45,729 nt of DNA from a bacterium (GTDB lineage: Bacteria; Armatimonadota; Chthonomonadetes; Chthonomonadales; Chthonomonadaceae), in the NCBI GenBank assembly GCA_021777995.1, contig JAJYCW010000018.1:1-45729 (forward strand), read 5' to 3'. The notes under the pieces were generated by a model. It did no database searches and was not told the DNA's origin. It saw nothing but the letters and a program-made list of their open reading frames with translations. The position numbers and the translations under genes are program-made. Below are positions 27,181 through 35,307 of the stretch, in pieces (positions within the stretch are counted from its first letter, which is position 1; each line of letters begins with the position of its first letter).

Positions 27181-27747
27181 CTAGAACAGGCGCAATCCAA
27201 AATAAAACCCACTCGTATCAATGTGATCAACATTGGCACCAAATCGATATCCACCAATGAGCGTTACATACCTGACGAGCGGCTGAGAAAGGCCAATCTC
27301 GAACGAAGGGGCCAAAGTAGTTACGTTATGCCCACTAATCGTGCTAATAGAGGTGACATAGTAACCAGTAGTTAACGAAAGCCGTAAACGATTTCTTAGG
27401 TGAGAAGTGCTAAACCGCACTGATGGACCGTAAAGGCTTAAGCGGCTGCCACCGGTAAACGGAAAAAAGTGATCGGATGCGCCAACAATCTGTACTCCGC
27501 CGGAGACCTCCAGGGCGCCCAAATTGGTAGGACTACCGAAATACGAGGCTTCTGAATAGAACTTTGTGCTTCCAAAGGCAGCTCTAGCAGAGCCCGATGT
27601 AAAAAAGTACCCGCCAATGCTAAAGAGTGAACCGATCTGCTGCACGGCCGGATTTAGAACTTGCGCATTAGAGCGGCACGGCATCTGCATGAATGTTAAC
27701 AGGAGCGCAACGACGACCGCTGCGCGCTTAATTCTGTACGAGAACAA
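27181..27747 (-). CDS. Small predicted outer-membrane barrel protein
   Basis: A 188-residue protein with a signal peptide (basic start, VVVALLLTF, cleavage after SNA) and about eight amphipathic strands ending in a C-terminal aromatic (GFYFGLRLF), the usual end of an outer-membrane barrel. No family was recognised. The frame opens at 27780, but AGGAGG ends 7 nt before the TTG at 27747, which also gives a normal signal peptide, so I use that start. Confidence 0.6.
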   Translation of the reverse strand: MFSYRIKRAAVVVALLLTFMQMPCRSNAQVLNPAVQQIGSLFSIGGYFFTSGSARAAFGSTKFYSEASYFGSPTNLGALEVSGGVQIVGASDHFFPFTGGSRLSLYGPSVRFSTSHLRNRLRLSLTTGYYVTSISTISGHNVTTLAPSFEIGLSQPLVRYVTLIGGYRFGANVDHIDTSGFYFGLRLF

Positions 27748-28007
27748 AGGGACCCTCCTGGATTGTGAAACTAATACCATTTTTAGTTTACACTGCCTAC
27801 ACAGTTAACGACACGTGGATTATACCCGCTTAGGTGCACCGAGCATTCAGTGTCAGGTTTAGCCCTGTGCAAGCTATACGCACCTGCCAAAAGAGCTCCT
27901 CACAAGTCGAAATAACGGCATTGCAATTTTCGGGTAGACTACAACAGATTTCAACGGCAATGATGCCTTATAGTGGTTGAGGACAACGAGCGAAGGAGGA
28001 TTCACAG

Positions 28008-29039
28008 ATGAAGATCGGAATATTGACCGGCGGCGGAGACTGCCCCGGCCTTAATCCGGCGATTAGAGGTTTTGTGCTTCGTGGCCTGGATTATGGATTT
28101 AAGGTGCATGGAATTCGGTACGGTTGGAAGGGCCTGGTTCAGGGCATCATTGACGACGCTCCCCTAACTGTGGCGGGAGTTGAAGAGCTGATCAGGCAGG
28201 GAGGAACAGATTTGCGATCCTCCCGTACTAATCCTTACAAAGATCCCGCGCAACTGCAGGCAGTGAAAGACAATTTCAAGAAGTTTGGGCTGGATGCAAT
28301 TGCGGCTCTTGGTGGTGAAGACACGCTAGGCGTGGCCAGTAAGCTCTTTAAAGATGGTTTCTCTACTGTGGGCATCCCCAAGACGATGGACAACGACCTT
28401 AGCGAGACCGACTACACCTTTGGTTTTGACAGTGCTGTTCAGGTGAACGTGGATGCAGCAGACAGGCTTCGGGATACCGCACGATCGCACAGCAGAGCTA
28501 TCGTTCTGGAAGTCATGGGCCGACATGCTGGCTGGGTCGCTCTGCATACGGGCATTTCTGCAGGTGCCGACTACATTTTACTGCCGGAAGTGCCGCTCGA
28601 CGTAGATGCAATGTGTGCACAGGTTAAGAAGGCTCACGATCGCAAGGGTTATGCGTTGGTAGTAGCCTCTGAAGGTGTAGACCTCCCCGATCTCGACGAA
28701 TCGGAAAAGAAGCTCGACGCCTTCGGACACGTGATCCTTGGTGAGCGAAACGTCGGGGAGTGGCTTGCCAAAGAGATAGAGAAAAGAACCGGCCTGGAGA
28801 CCAGATCGGCAGTAACCGGGCACATTCAACGGGGCGGCGCACCAAGCGCATTTGATAGGGTACTTGCCACCCGATTGGGCATACGGGCGGCCCAGTGCGT
28901 ACATGAACGAGACTTTGGCAAGATGGTGGCCACCCGCGGTGGAGACATCGTTGCAGTTGACATCGACAAGGCTGTTGGCACCTTGCGCACAGTACCTATT
29001 GAGCTGTACAACAGCATCGTGACTCTGTTTAACAAGTAG
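28008..29039 (+). CDS. pfkA: 6-phosphofructokinase, PPi-dependent signature
   Basis: A 343-residue glycolytic phosphofructokinase. The phosphate-binding GGGDCPGLNPAIRG lies at 8-21. The donor-site motif is GGEDT (102-106) followed by PKTMDND (124-130). In this superfamily, Gly at the position of Asp105 goes with ATP use, and Asp there together with Lys in PKT goes with pyrophosphate use, so PPi is the likely donor and the step may be reversible. ATP use cannot be excluded. A strong SD, AAGGAGG, precedes the ATG by 8-9 nt. It is followed by a hairpin and the M29 peptidase gene. Confidence 0.9.
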   Translation: MKIGILTGGGDCPGLNPAIRGFVLRGLDYGFKVHGIRYGWKGLVQGIIDDAPLTVAGVEELIRQGGTDLRSSRTNPYKDPAQLQAVKDNFKKFGLDAIAALGGEDTLGVASKLFKDGFSTVGIPKTMDNDLSETDYTFGFDSAVQVNVDAADRLRDTARSHSRAIVLEVMGRHAGWVALHTGISAGADYILLPEVPLDVDAMCAQVKKAHDRKGYALVVASEGVDLPDLDESEKKLDAFGHVILGERNVGEWLAKEIEKRTGLETRSAVTGHIQRGGAPSAFDRVLATRLGIRAAQCVHERDFGKMVATRGGDIVAVDIDKAVGTLRTVPIELYNSIVTLFNK

Positions 29040-29060
29040 TTCAGGTTTTTCTTCGCACCC

Positions 29061-29098
29061 TTACCAGGCACCCTCACCTTCGGGATGGTGCCTGGTAA
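29061..29098 (+). terminator. Hairpin between pfkA and the M29 peptidase gene
   Basis: TTACCAGGCACC (29061-29072) and GGTGCCTGGTAA (29087-29098) pair perfectly over 12 bp, with a 14-nt loop, 21 nt after the pfkA stop. A T-rich but interrupted stretch (TTATGTTATTGG) follows. It may be a terminator or a processing/stability element. Confidence 0.65.
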
Positions 29099-29146
29099 TT
29101 ATGTTATTGGCATTTGTCATCTTCTGTTTTGTAAAGGAGCCCCACC

Positions 29147-30256
29147 ATGAAAGACCCGCGGTTTGCCAAGCTGGCAGACCTGCTCGTAGACCACTCAATG
29201 CAAGTGGCTGCCGGAGAGTGCGTCCTCATTGAGGCATTCGACATTCCTTCTGATTTTACGAGAGTTCTTATACAGGCAGTCTCCTCACGCGGCGGTCTTC
29301 CGTTCGTATCTACCTACCAGCAATCCGTGCTTCATGCACTTATCAACGGTGCAACGATCGAACAGATGACCATGATTGGTGAGCTTGAGAAATCTCGAAT
29401 GCAGCAGATGCAATGCTATGTTGGGGTGCGCGGTTCCCACAACATCAGCGAATTCAGCGATTTACCTGCGGATAAGTTAGCACTGTATGAGAAATACTGG
29501 ATGCAACCCGTGCACTCAGGCGTGCGTGTTCCCTCCACAAAGTGGGTCGTTTTGCGATGGCCCCATGCCAGTATGGCCCAGGCAGCTGGAATGAATACGG
29601 AACAGTTTGAGGATTTCTACTTTGACGCCTGCGCAGCTGTAGACTACAGAGCGATGGCTACTGCTATGAAGCCGTTGCAGGAACTCATGGATAGCACTAA
29701 AATAGTTCACATAACCGGACCAGGTACCGACCTTACTTTCAGCAAAGAAGGCATAGCTACAATTGGCTGCGCGGGCGAGAGGAACATACCTGACGGCGAA
29801 ATGTTCACCTGCCCGGTTCGCGAATCTGTAAATGGAACCGTTCAGTATAACTGCGATACTCTTTACCGTGGGACGGTATTTCGTAATATTAAGCTCACCT
29901 TCCGAAACGGTCGTATAGTAGAGGCAACTGCAGGTGCGGCAACCGGTAAACTAAACGAAATCCTGGATGCCGATGAAGGTGCAAGATACATTGGTGAATG
30001 GTCATTAGGGTTCAACCCCAAGGTACTGCACCCCATGAAGGACATACTTTTCGACGAAAAGATCGCTGGGAGTTTCCACCTTACACCAGGACAAGCCTAC
30101 GAGGAAGCTGACAACGGGAACCGAAGCCAGATACATTGGGATATGGTGTGTATACAGCGACCTGAATATGGCGGTGGCACAATTTACTTTGACGGCCAGC
30201 CTATACGCAAGGATGGCTTGTTCACCTTACCTCAACTTCAACAGCTAAATCCGTAG
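29147..30256 (+). CDS. M29-family aminopeptidase (thermophilic-type metallopeptidase)
   Basis: A 369-residue cytosolic peptidase of family M29 (AmpS/aminopeptidase T type), removing N-terminal residues with two divalent metals. Candidate metal ligands are in family motifs: Glu in IPDGEMFTCPVRESVNG, Glu in YIGEWSLGFNP, His in AGSFHLTPG, and His and Asp in SQIHWDMV. AAGGAG lies about 8 nt before the ATG. It follows pfkA with a 107-nt gap containing a hairpin, and its end is 2 nt from the convergent UbiA-like gene. Confidence 0.92.
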   Translation: MKDPRFAKLADLLVDHSMQVAAGECVLIEAFDIPSDFTRVLIQAVSSRGGLPFVSTYQQSVLHALINGATIEQMTMIGELEKSRMQQMQCYVGVRGSHNISEFSDLPADKLALYEKYWMQPVHSGVRVPSTKWVVLRWPHASMAQAAGMNTEQFEDFYFDACAAVDYRAMATAMKPLQELMDSTKIVHITGPGTDLTFSKEGIATIGCAGERNIPDGEMFTCPVRESVNGTVQYNCDTLYRGTVFRNIKLTFRNGRIVEATAGAATGKLNEILDADEGARYIGEWSLGFNPKVLHPMKDILFDEKIAGSFHLTPGQAYEEADNGNRSQIHWDMVCIQRPEYGGGTIYFDGQPIRKDGLFTLPQLQQLNP

Positions 30257-30258
30257 CG

Positions 30259-31092
30259 TCACCGCTTTAGCGCGAGGATCGCCACAAATATAACGGCCAG
30301 CACAGCAAACCACAACCAGGCCCGCCGTAGCTGGCCCAGATTACGATCTTCGCTTGACCACGAATAGACGGCGAACCCCGAGGCAAGCGCAACGAACAGT
30401 GCAAGAAAACGCGGAACTATTTCAAGGTAGCAGACCAAAAACGAGCCTAACAATCCTAACACCGTTACGGCAATTCCGAATCTTTCTGTTTTGGGCGGCG
30501 CAACAACATATCCAAGTTTTAGATCGCGCTTGCGTAAAAGGCACCTAGATCGAACGGCAGCGCCAAGGTGCAACAGGATAAAAACAGCAATAAGCTGCAG
30601 GGGAACGCTATGCATACCCAGCGCAGCACCGGCCTCCAACCGGAGCATTGGATTGATGCCACCGCTCAACACGAGTGCGGAATACCAATAGCGCTTGGCC
30701 CGAAAGGGCGGAATGCAGTAAAGCACCTGGCTTAGAATCATGCAAGCGAACAGCAGCCCAATCTTCCATGATATGAGGCCCGCGGCAATGGTGGTGAACG
30801 CGGCGACCACGCTTAACACGTACCCATAACTATTTGGTAACGCAATGCCAGCTTCAAGCCGCAGGTCGCTCCACTCGTTGATGCCGTACAGCGCTGCCCA
30901 CAGCACGGCACCAAGAAACATAGTGACCAGCGCATGTGAGCTGGTCACTGTTCCGTGTGCAACCCAAACACCAAACGCAATAAGGGCAGAGGTCTTGATT
31001 AGCACCGGCATCCGGTGCAATGGCATCACCTGCGCCCAACCTGCTTGTGGTGACTGGTTATCTGTGCGAAGACCGCAGTAATCTGTGTTCAT
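30259..31092 (-). CDS. UbiA-like prenyltransferase family membrane protein
   Basis: A 277-residue protein with about eight membrane helices. NEWSDLRLEAG (first Asp-rich motif) and the loop CIPPFRAKR, equivalent to the YSxPPxRxK motif of UbiA enzymes, point to this superfamily; a basic RKRD loop stands where the second Asp motif is expected. UbiA enzymes join isoprenoids to aromatic acceptors for quinones, haem O or chlorophylls; the acceptor here is unknown. The second Asp motif is weak, so a divergent function is possible. The ATG at 31092 lacks a good SD; a start at the ATG near 31026 is possible. Confidence 0.65.
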   Translation of the reverse strand: MNTDYCGLRTDNQSPQAGWAQVMPLHRMPVLIKTSALIAFGVWVAHGTVTSSHALVTMFLGAVLWAALYGINEWSDLRLEAGIALPNSYGYVLSVVAAFTTIAAGLISWKIGLLFACMILSQVLYCIPPFRAKRYWYSALVLSGGINPMLRLEAGAALGMHSVPLQLIAVFILLHLGAAVRSRCLLRKRDLKLGYVVAPPKTERFGIAVTVLGLLGSFLVCYLEIVPRFLALFVALASGFAVYSWSSEDRNLGQLRRAWLWFAVLAVIFVAILALKR

Positions 31093-31178
31093 TCGCTATG
31101 AATATTACCTCAATCACCTCATTATAGAAAACGCGCATCGTATGGCGAAGCTGGACGAATTACGATCTAATTGGTCAA

Positions 31179-32159
31179 CTATACGGCTGCGATTCCCCCC
31201 GTATCAGCCGATTTCCAGGCTGCCTCGGTAAGTTCGATAACACGCAAGCCCCAAATCGCAGGTGAACCAATGGGTTCATTGTGCAGAATGGCATTCACGA
31301 AATTCACGTCGGGGTTACTGCCCGCTGGCAAATCCTCTGGAGCAGGTTTAAAGAGCTTACCTTGCTCATCAGCCACCTCAAGCACACCATTGCGCATAAA
31401 AAATATGCCCCGGTCGCACCATATGGTTATATCCTCGTGGAACCTGGTAGCATTCCCTACAACGGAGACATTGCCCTGTGCTCCACCAACAAATTTGATG
31501 GAAAGCGCGGAATTAATGTCGACCGGAACCGTCATATTGTCAATAAACGCCCCGACACTTGCCACAGAAAGGCCGGTTACGAAAAGAAGCACGGCGAGCA
31601 TATGCGAGCCAGAGTCATTTAACTGTCCACCCCCACTTAAAGCGGGATCATGTCGCCAGCTGTTTGCACAGTTGCGTAGCCACTCCTGACCTTGCAGGCC
31701 CTGAACAAACTGAACTGGGCCGCATTTTCCCGATGCAATTACGTCGCGAATGTACAAGAATTCGGGCTGGTAGTGGCGTTGGTAGTTCAGCACAAGCACC
31801 TTGCCGCTCGTCTGTTCAGCCTCTAGTACCTGGTGGGCATCCTTAACCGTACACACTAGCGGCTTTTCACTTAAAACATGCTGCCCGGCTGCAAGGCTGT
31901 TTATGATCTGATCGAAATGTGTAGTGTGAGGAGTACAGATCACAACCCCATCCGTGATGCCAGCTGCAAGAAGGGCTTCGTGGTCATCAAATCGTTGAGC
32001 GTCCTCCAGAATGTTGAACCTATCTACCGTACGCTGCATATGGTCGGGCTTGATGTCGCAAATTGCCGTAATCTTGACGCCATTCAGTGCACTTAGCCGC
32101 TCAATATGACCGCGTGAAATGCCGCCAGTTCCAATAATCCCAAGTCGCAAGTTCGCCAT
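31179..32159 (-). CDS. Gfo/Idh/MocA-family oxidoreductase
   Basis: A 326-residue NAD(P)-dependent oxidoreductase, probably acting on a sugar or inositol. The N-terminal Rossmann motif is GIIGTGGISRGH, and the family signature SEKPLVCT supplies the catalytic-site Lys. The C-terminal half is the usual substrate-binding beta-sheet domain. The frame is open from 32195, but the ATG at 32159 has AGAGGA 9 nt upstream and starts at the Rossmann strand. No operon partner is evident. Confidence 0.9.
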   Translation of the reverse strand: MANLRLGIIGTGGISRGHIERLSALNGVKITAICDIKPDHMQRTVDRFNILEDAQRFDDHEALLAAGITDGVVICTPHTTHFDQIINSLAAGQHVLSEKPLVCTVKDAHQVLEAEQTSGKVLVLNYQRHYQPEFLYIRDVIASGKCGPVQFVQGLQGQEWLRNCANSWRHDPALSGGGQLNDSGSHMLAVLLFVTGLSVASVGAFIDNMTVPVDINSALSIKFVGGAQGNVSVVGNATRFHEDITIWCDRGIFFMRNGVLEVADEQGKLFKPAPEDLPAGSNPDVNFVNAILHNEPIGSPAIWGLRVIELTEAAWKSADTGGIAAV

Positions 32160-32356
32160 GTTCAACCGTCCTCTCGCACATTGTATTTCATGCAAGTCTT
32201 TATGCGCCGTTGATACCGATAATTCCTGCGAAAAGCTGTTGTAACACCTGTTTTTCGTTTAACAGTCACCGCTTCGTGCCGGTGCCGCCATGTATTACAA
32301 CTTCGTGGGTACTGAATGCTCATGCGACGGGGACACGAACGGATCCAAAAACGCAA

Positions 32357-32387
32357 CCAGGGCGCCAGCTCATTGCTGGCGCCCTGG
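32357..32387 (-). terminator. Intrinsic terminator of the first PEP-CTERM gene
   Basis: CCAGGGCGCCAGC (32357-32369) and GCTGGCGCCCTGG (32375-32387) form a perfect 13-bp stem with a 5-nt loop. On the minus strand it is followed by TTGCGTTTTTGG, and it lies 30 nt beyond the stop of the gene ending at 32417. Confidence 0.8.
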
Positions 32388-32416
32388 CAGAGGAAGTGGC
32401 ACGTGCGGTTTTACCC

Positions 32417-33004
32417 TTACCTGCGTCTGCGGCGAATTCCTGCCATTGTTCCGCCAAGCACGAGGAATGCCAATGCAGCCGAGGATCCGGCCTCCGGTAC
32501 TGACGTCGAAAACGTACCACCGGAACCACTACCCGAGGTCGTAACTCCGGTCCAGCCAGATAGAGCGATAGCGAACGAACCTCCTGGTGTAACTCCTGCA
32601 ACGGGAGAAAGTGCGGTAGTAGTGGTAAATGATCCTAACACAGCGGCCGATTGACCGGAGACTACAAACATTGCCGGTGTTGCATCTTTCCCAGCAAACA
32701 CTGTTGTTCCCACTGAATTCTTGATATCGAACACCACATTGGATAGCGAACCGTTGGTATTTCCACCCCCGGTGAGAGTACCACTAAAATCCAGCGTGTA
32801 CGGACTGCCGGTACTCACTAACGAGCCATCGGAGGATAAAACGATGGTTGACCCCGTGCTGGAAAATGTTCCGCTGCTGTAGTTAAAAAGCCCACCTGCG
32901 AACGAAAGGGAGTGACCGCTTGCGTGTGCAGGGACCGACATGAGAAGGCATAATGACGCTATTGCGCCATGGTACAAACGAGATTTAATTCGCGATGTGT
33001 TCAC
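32417..33004 (-). CDS. PEP-CTERM-like exported protein, paralogue 1 (VPEA type)
   Basis: A 195-residue exported protein with a signal peptide (cleavage near AHA/SG), a beta-rich body starting HSLSFAGGLFNYSSG, a Gly/Ser linker (SGSGSGGTF), then the sorting tail: VPEAG, a hydrophobic helix and RRRRR. This is the PEP-CTERM layout with VPEA in place of the usual VPEP; such tails are processed by exosortases. The body is homologous over its whole length to the next three genes. The start is GTG with AGGAG 7 nt upstream. A sigma-54 promoter lies at 33101-33117. Function is unknown; family members are surface or matrix proteins. Confidence 0.85.
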   Translation of the reverse strand: MNTSRIKSRLYHGAIASLCLLMSVPAHASGHSLSFAGGLFNYSSGTFSSTGSTIVLSSDGSLVSTGSPYTLDFSGTLTGGGNTNGSLSNVVFDIKNSVGTTVFAGKDATPAMFVVSGQSAAVLGSFTTTTALSPVAGVTPGGSFAIALSGWTGVTTSGSGSGGTFSTSVPEAGSSAALAFLVLGGTMAGIRRRRR

Positions 33005-33100
33005 ATTATTTCTCCTAGCATTAGACCAGAGACCGAAATCGCCGTGCTACTCCCTTGTAGATCCAATTACACCATGGTAATTGTGCCTAATTGCAATAAT

Positions 33101-33117
33101 TGCAATTACCATGCCAA
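33101..33117 (-). promoter_or_regulatory. Sigma-54 promoter of PEP-CTERM paralogue 1
   Basis: On the minus strand it reads TTGGCATGGTAATTGCA: -24 TTGGCATG, 4-nt spacer, -12 TTGCA, a full match to the RpoN consensus. The start of transcription would be near 33089, about 86 nt before the GTG. Confidence 0.88.
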
Positions 33118-33333
33118 TCTGCATAATTACTAGCAAGTTGCTCCCGCAACACTATATGCCGCCCAGTAAACAGCAAACCCGCAATCAACGACTACGTGCC
33201 CGATGACGCGCCATCCACCAAAACCCACGAAGTCCTTGATCGCTTTTGGTCAACTAGATCCGTTGGCCTGAAGTGTCTGCTGGTGATTCGTCTTTAGTTT
33301 GCTACCTGCCCACTGCGTTACATATGACTTATT

Positions 33334-33369
33334 CTGTGAAGCAGCCGCATTCCTGCAACTGCTTCACAG
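33334..33369 (-). terminator. Hairpin after PEP-CTERM paralogue 2
   Basis: CTGTGAAGCAG (33334-33344) and CTGCTTCACAG (33359-33369) form a perfect 11-bp stem with a 14-nt loop, 25 nt past the stop. No T-tract follows on the minus strand. Confidence 0.6.
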
Positions 33370-33393
33370 ATAGACGTTACGTAATTTAACCAG

Positions 33394-33981
33394 TTATCTT
33401 CGTCTGTTACGCACACCAACAATGCATCCACCCACTACCAGCATAGCCATTGCTGCCGAAGAGCCAGCCTCTGGCACCGCTGTTGTAAACGTTCCTCCCG
33501 AGCCACTGCCGGACGTTGTTATCCCGTTCCAACCCGATAGCCCTATGGAAAACGATCCACTGGGTCCCAAGCCTGGAATTGGGCTCACCGAAGAGCCGAT
33601 GTAGTCACCCAGGATCGCGGCAGAGTTTCCAACGATATGGAACTGCGCCGGCGCAGCCTCGCTGCCAGAGAATACGGTGTTTCCACCAGTGTCCTTAAAG
33701 GCGAAGACCATATTCGTGAGAAGCCCATTTGCATTACCGCCGCCGGACAATGTGCCTGTAAGATCCAACGTGTAGGGTGTTCCTACCACGACTGCGTTTT
33801 GATCGTACGACAACAACACTTTAGCATTGGTTGAACTGAGAACGCCCCCACTGTAGTTGAATACTTCGCCCGAGAAGGACAGCGAATGGACCGCTGCATT
33901 TGCAGTTCCTGTCGACATCAACAGACTGACTGAAGCTAAAACACCGACGATGAAACCCGTCACGATTCGATGTGTTTTCAT
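33394..33981 (-). CDS. PEP-CTERM-like exported protein, paralogue 2 (VPEA type)
   Basis: A 195-residue exported protein: signal peptide (ending ANA), HSLSFSGEVFNYSGG start of the mature body, linker SGSGSGGTF and sorting tail VPEAGSS plus hydrophobic helix and RNRRR. It is closest to paralogue 3 (shared blocks LTNMVFAFKD / LTNMNFQFKD and FSIGLSGWNG). AAGGGG lies 7 nt before the ATG. Five tandem copies of AACT stand just upstream of the SD in the leader. A sigma-54 promoter lies at 34098-34114. No cysteine or catalytic motif is visible in the body; a structural or matrix role is likely. Confidence 0.85.
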   Translation of the reverse strand: MKTHRIVTGFIVGVLASVSLLMSTGTANAAVHSLSFSGEVFNYSGGVLSSTNAKVLLSYDQNAVVVGTPYTLDLTGTLSGGGNANGLLTNMVFAFKDTGGNTVFSGSEAAPAQFHIVGNSAAILGDYIGSSVSPIPGLGPSGSFSIGLSGWNGITTSGSGSGGTFTTAVPEAGSSAAMAMLVVGGCIVGVRNRRR

Positions 33982-33998
33982 ATTTTTCCCCTTAAACC

Positions 33999-34018
33999 AA
34001 CTAACTAACTAACTAACT
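33999..34018. repeat. Tetranucleotide repeat (AACT)5 in a leader
   Basis: Five perfect copies of AACT on the plus strand (AGTT in the mRNA) lie in the 5' leader of paralogue 2, a few nt upstream of its SD. This is the kind of simple repeat that slips during replication. Confidence 0.85.
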
Positions 34019-34403
34019 CAATATCCGAGGTCATATCTGTACGCAGAGGCACCAGGCAGGAAGCAATTTCAATTTAATATGTGCCTAACACCATAGATGC
34101 ACAAACTATGCCAACTTGCACATTTACTGGGATGACATTTGATAGGTGCCTCGGGATGAAGTTGCCACGTCGAACAGCCCCGGTACACCTAGGTCCCCAG
34201 GGTAGAGCTGTCTATCGAAGACACATTTCGCGGACCAGCCTGGCAGGTTCTTATGAAATGCAAAGGATGTGGCTCGCGAACCAAACAGAGCCGCGAATAA
34301 TAGCCGTGCATGGATTGCGTTAGTATAGGCATGGTCACCCCGAGGGCGGCGGTAATAGCTCGGCTACACCTGCACCCTCGGGCAAGGTTCTGAAGATGAA
34401 CCC
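34019..34403. other. Leader and spacer between PEP-CTERM paralogues 2 and 3
   Basis: With the AACT repeat, about 420 bases without a gene. It holds the sigma-54 promoter of paralogue 2 and the downstream element (34075-34088). CCCGAGGG (34338-34345) and CCCTCGGG (34375-34382) are inverted arms after paralogue 3, weak as a terminator because of the 29-nt loop. Nothing else stands out. Confidence 0.6.
34098..34114 (-). promoter_or_regulatory. Sigma-54 promoter of PEP-CTERM paralogue 2
   Basis: The minus strand reads TTGGCATAGTTTGTGCA: -24 TTGGCATA, 4-nt spacer, -12 GTGCA, keeping the invariant GG and GC at the right spacing. Transcription would start near 34086, about 105 nt before the ATG. 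Confidence 0.8.
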
Positions 34404-34994
34404 CTACTTTGTCCTTCTCCTGCGTACGCCTACCACGCATCCACCTACAATGAGCATAGCCATTGCAGCCGATGATCCCGCTTCGGGAACTACTGTAAAA
34501 GTACCTCCGGAACCACTGCCCGAAGTGGTAACTCCATTCCATCCGGATAGGCCGATAGAAAACGAACCGCTTGGTGCCATGCCAGCCACGGGACTAATCG
34601 CTACGCCGTTGGTGTACTCACCTAGGAGCGCAGCCGAGTTACCGACAACATGAAATTGCACGGGCGCAGCCTCCACCCCCGAAAATATTACATTTCCATT
34701 GTCTTTGAACTGAAAGTTCATATTTGTAAGCAGACCATTCGTAGTTCCCCCACCTGACAGGTTGCCAGTAAGATCCAGCGTGTAGTTATGGGTCGAATTT
34801 GGCAGAGGACTATGGTCGTAGGACAAGAGAACCGTGGCATTGGTAGAACTCAAAACACCAGCACTATATTGAAATACTTCACCGGAAAAAGATAGTGAGT
34901 GTACCGTAGCGCTGGCCGATCCGGCCGACAGAAGAAGACTAACGGAAGTCAATACACCGACAAATAGTCCATTTAACAAACGATTTCTGTTCAT
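34404..34994 (-). CDS. PEP-CTERM-like exported protein, paralogue 3 (VPEA type)
   Basis: A 196-residue exported protein with the same plan: signal peptide (ending ASA), HSLSFSGEVFQYSAG, a body with YTLDLTGNLSGGGTTNG, SGSGSGGTF linker and VPEAGSS tail with a hydrophobic helix and RRRRTK. Very close to paralogue 2. AAGGGGGG precedes the ATG by 4 nt. A sigma-54 promoter lies at 35102-35118. The four paralogues probably arose by tandem duplication that included the promoter. Confidence 0.85.
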   Translation of the reverse strand: MNRNRLLNGLFVGVLTSVSLLLSAGSASATVHSLSFSGEVFQYSAGVLSSTNATVLLSYDHSPLPNSTHNYTLDLTGNLSGGGTTNGLLTNMNFQFKDNGNVIFSGVEAAPVQFHVVGNSAALLGEYTNGVAISPVAGMAPSGSFSIGLSGWNGVTTSGSGSGGTFTVVPEAGSSAAMAMLIVGGCVVGVRRRRTK

Positions 34995-35101
34995 GTTACC
35001 CCCCTTAAAACTTAAACCCGATTTACCAAGAACGAGCGTTTAGAACGAAGCGCAGGGCAGAATACAACCAATTTTGAATAATTGTGCCCTATATACATTT
35101 G

Positions 35102-35118
35102 TGCATTAACCGTGCCAA
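35102..35118 (-). promoter_or_regulatory. Sigma-54 promoter of PEP-CTERM paralogue 3
   Basis: The minus strand reads TTGGCACGGTTAATGCA: -24 TTGGCACG, 4-nt spacer, -12 ATGCA; one mismatch to consensus. Transcription would start near 35090, about 96 nt before the ATG. Confidence 0.88.
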
Positions 35119-35225
35119 CTTGCATAAAGTTGAGTCGACATACCAGAGCAAATGGACGATCATTTTTTACACGGTCCACCGACTTTACAAGTTCGCTTCC
35201 AGGGCATTCACGAGGTGCACGAATC

Positions 35226-35268
35226 AAAAAAAGGGCGGTGCAGTGGAAAATCCACAACACCCCCCTTT
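35226..35268 (-). terminator. Intrinsic terminator of PEP-CTERM paralogue 4
   Basis: AAAGGGCGGTG (35230-35240) pairs with CACCCCCCTTT (35258-35268) with one mismatch, enclosing a small inner hairpin GTGGA/TCCAC. On the minus strand it ends in a run of seven T. It lies 40 nt after the stop of the gene ending at 35308. Confidence 0.85.
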
Positions 35269-35307
35269 GCCTCTCACTTGGAGAGAATAAGCCAGCTAAA
35301 AGCTAAC

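Larger units (their letters stand above)
33005..33393. other. Leader and spacer between PEP-CTERM paralogues 1 and 2
   Basis: About 390 bases without a gene. The right part holds the terminator-like hairpin of paralogue 2; the left holds the sigma-54 promoter of paralogue 1, the shared downstream element (33078-33090) and, 20 bp upstream of the -24 box, a palindrome GTTGC-TCCC-GCAAC (33137-33150) that could bind the activator. Confidence 0.7.
34995..35307. other. Leader and spacer between PEP-CTERM paralogues 3 and 4
   Basis: About 310 bases without a gene. It holds the sigma-54 promoter and downstream element (35077-35091) of paralogue 3 and the intrinsic terminator of paralogue 4. Confidence 0.7.

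Noticed and set aside
29105-29121. Possible sigma-54 site TTGGCATTTGTCATCTT before the M29 peptidase gene
   Set aside because: The -12 element is missing (no TGC at the right spacing).
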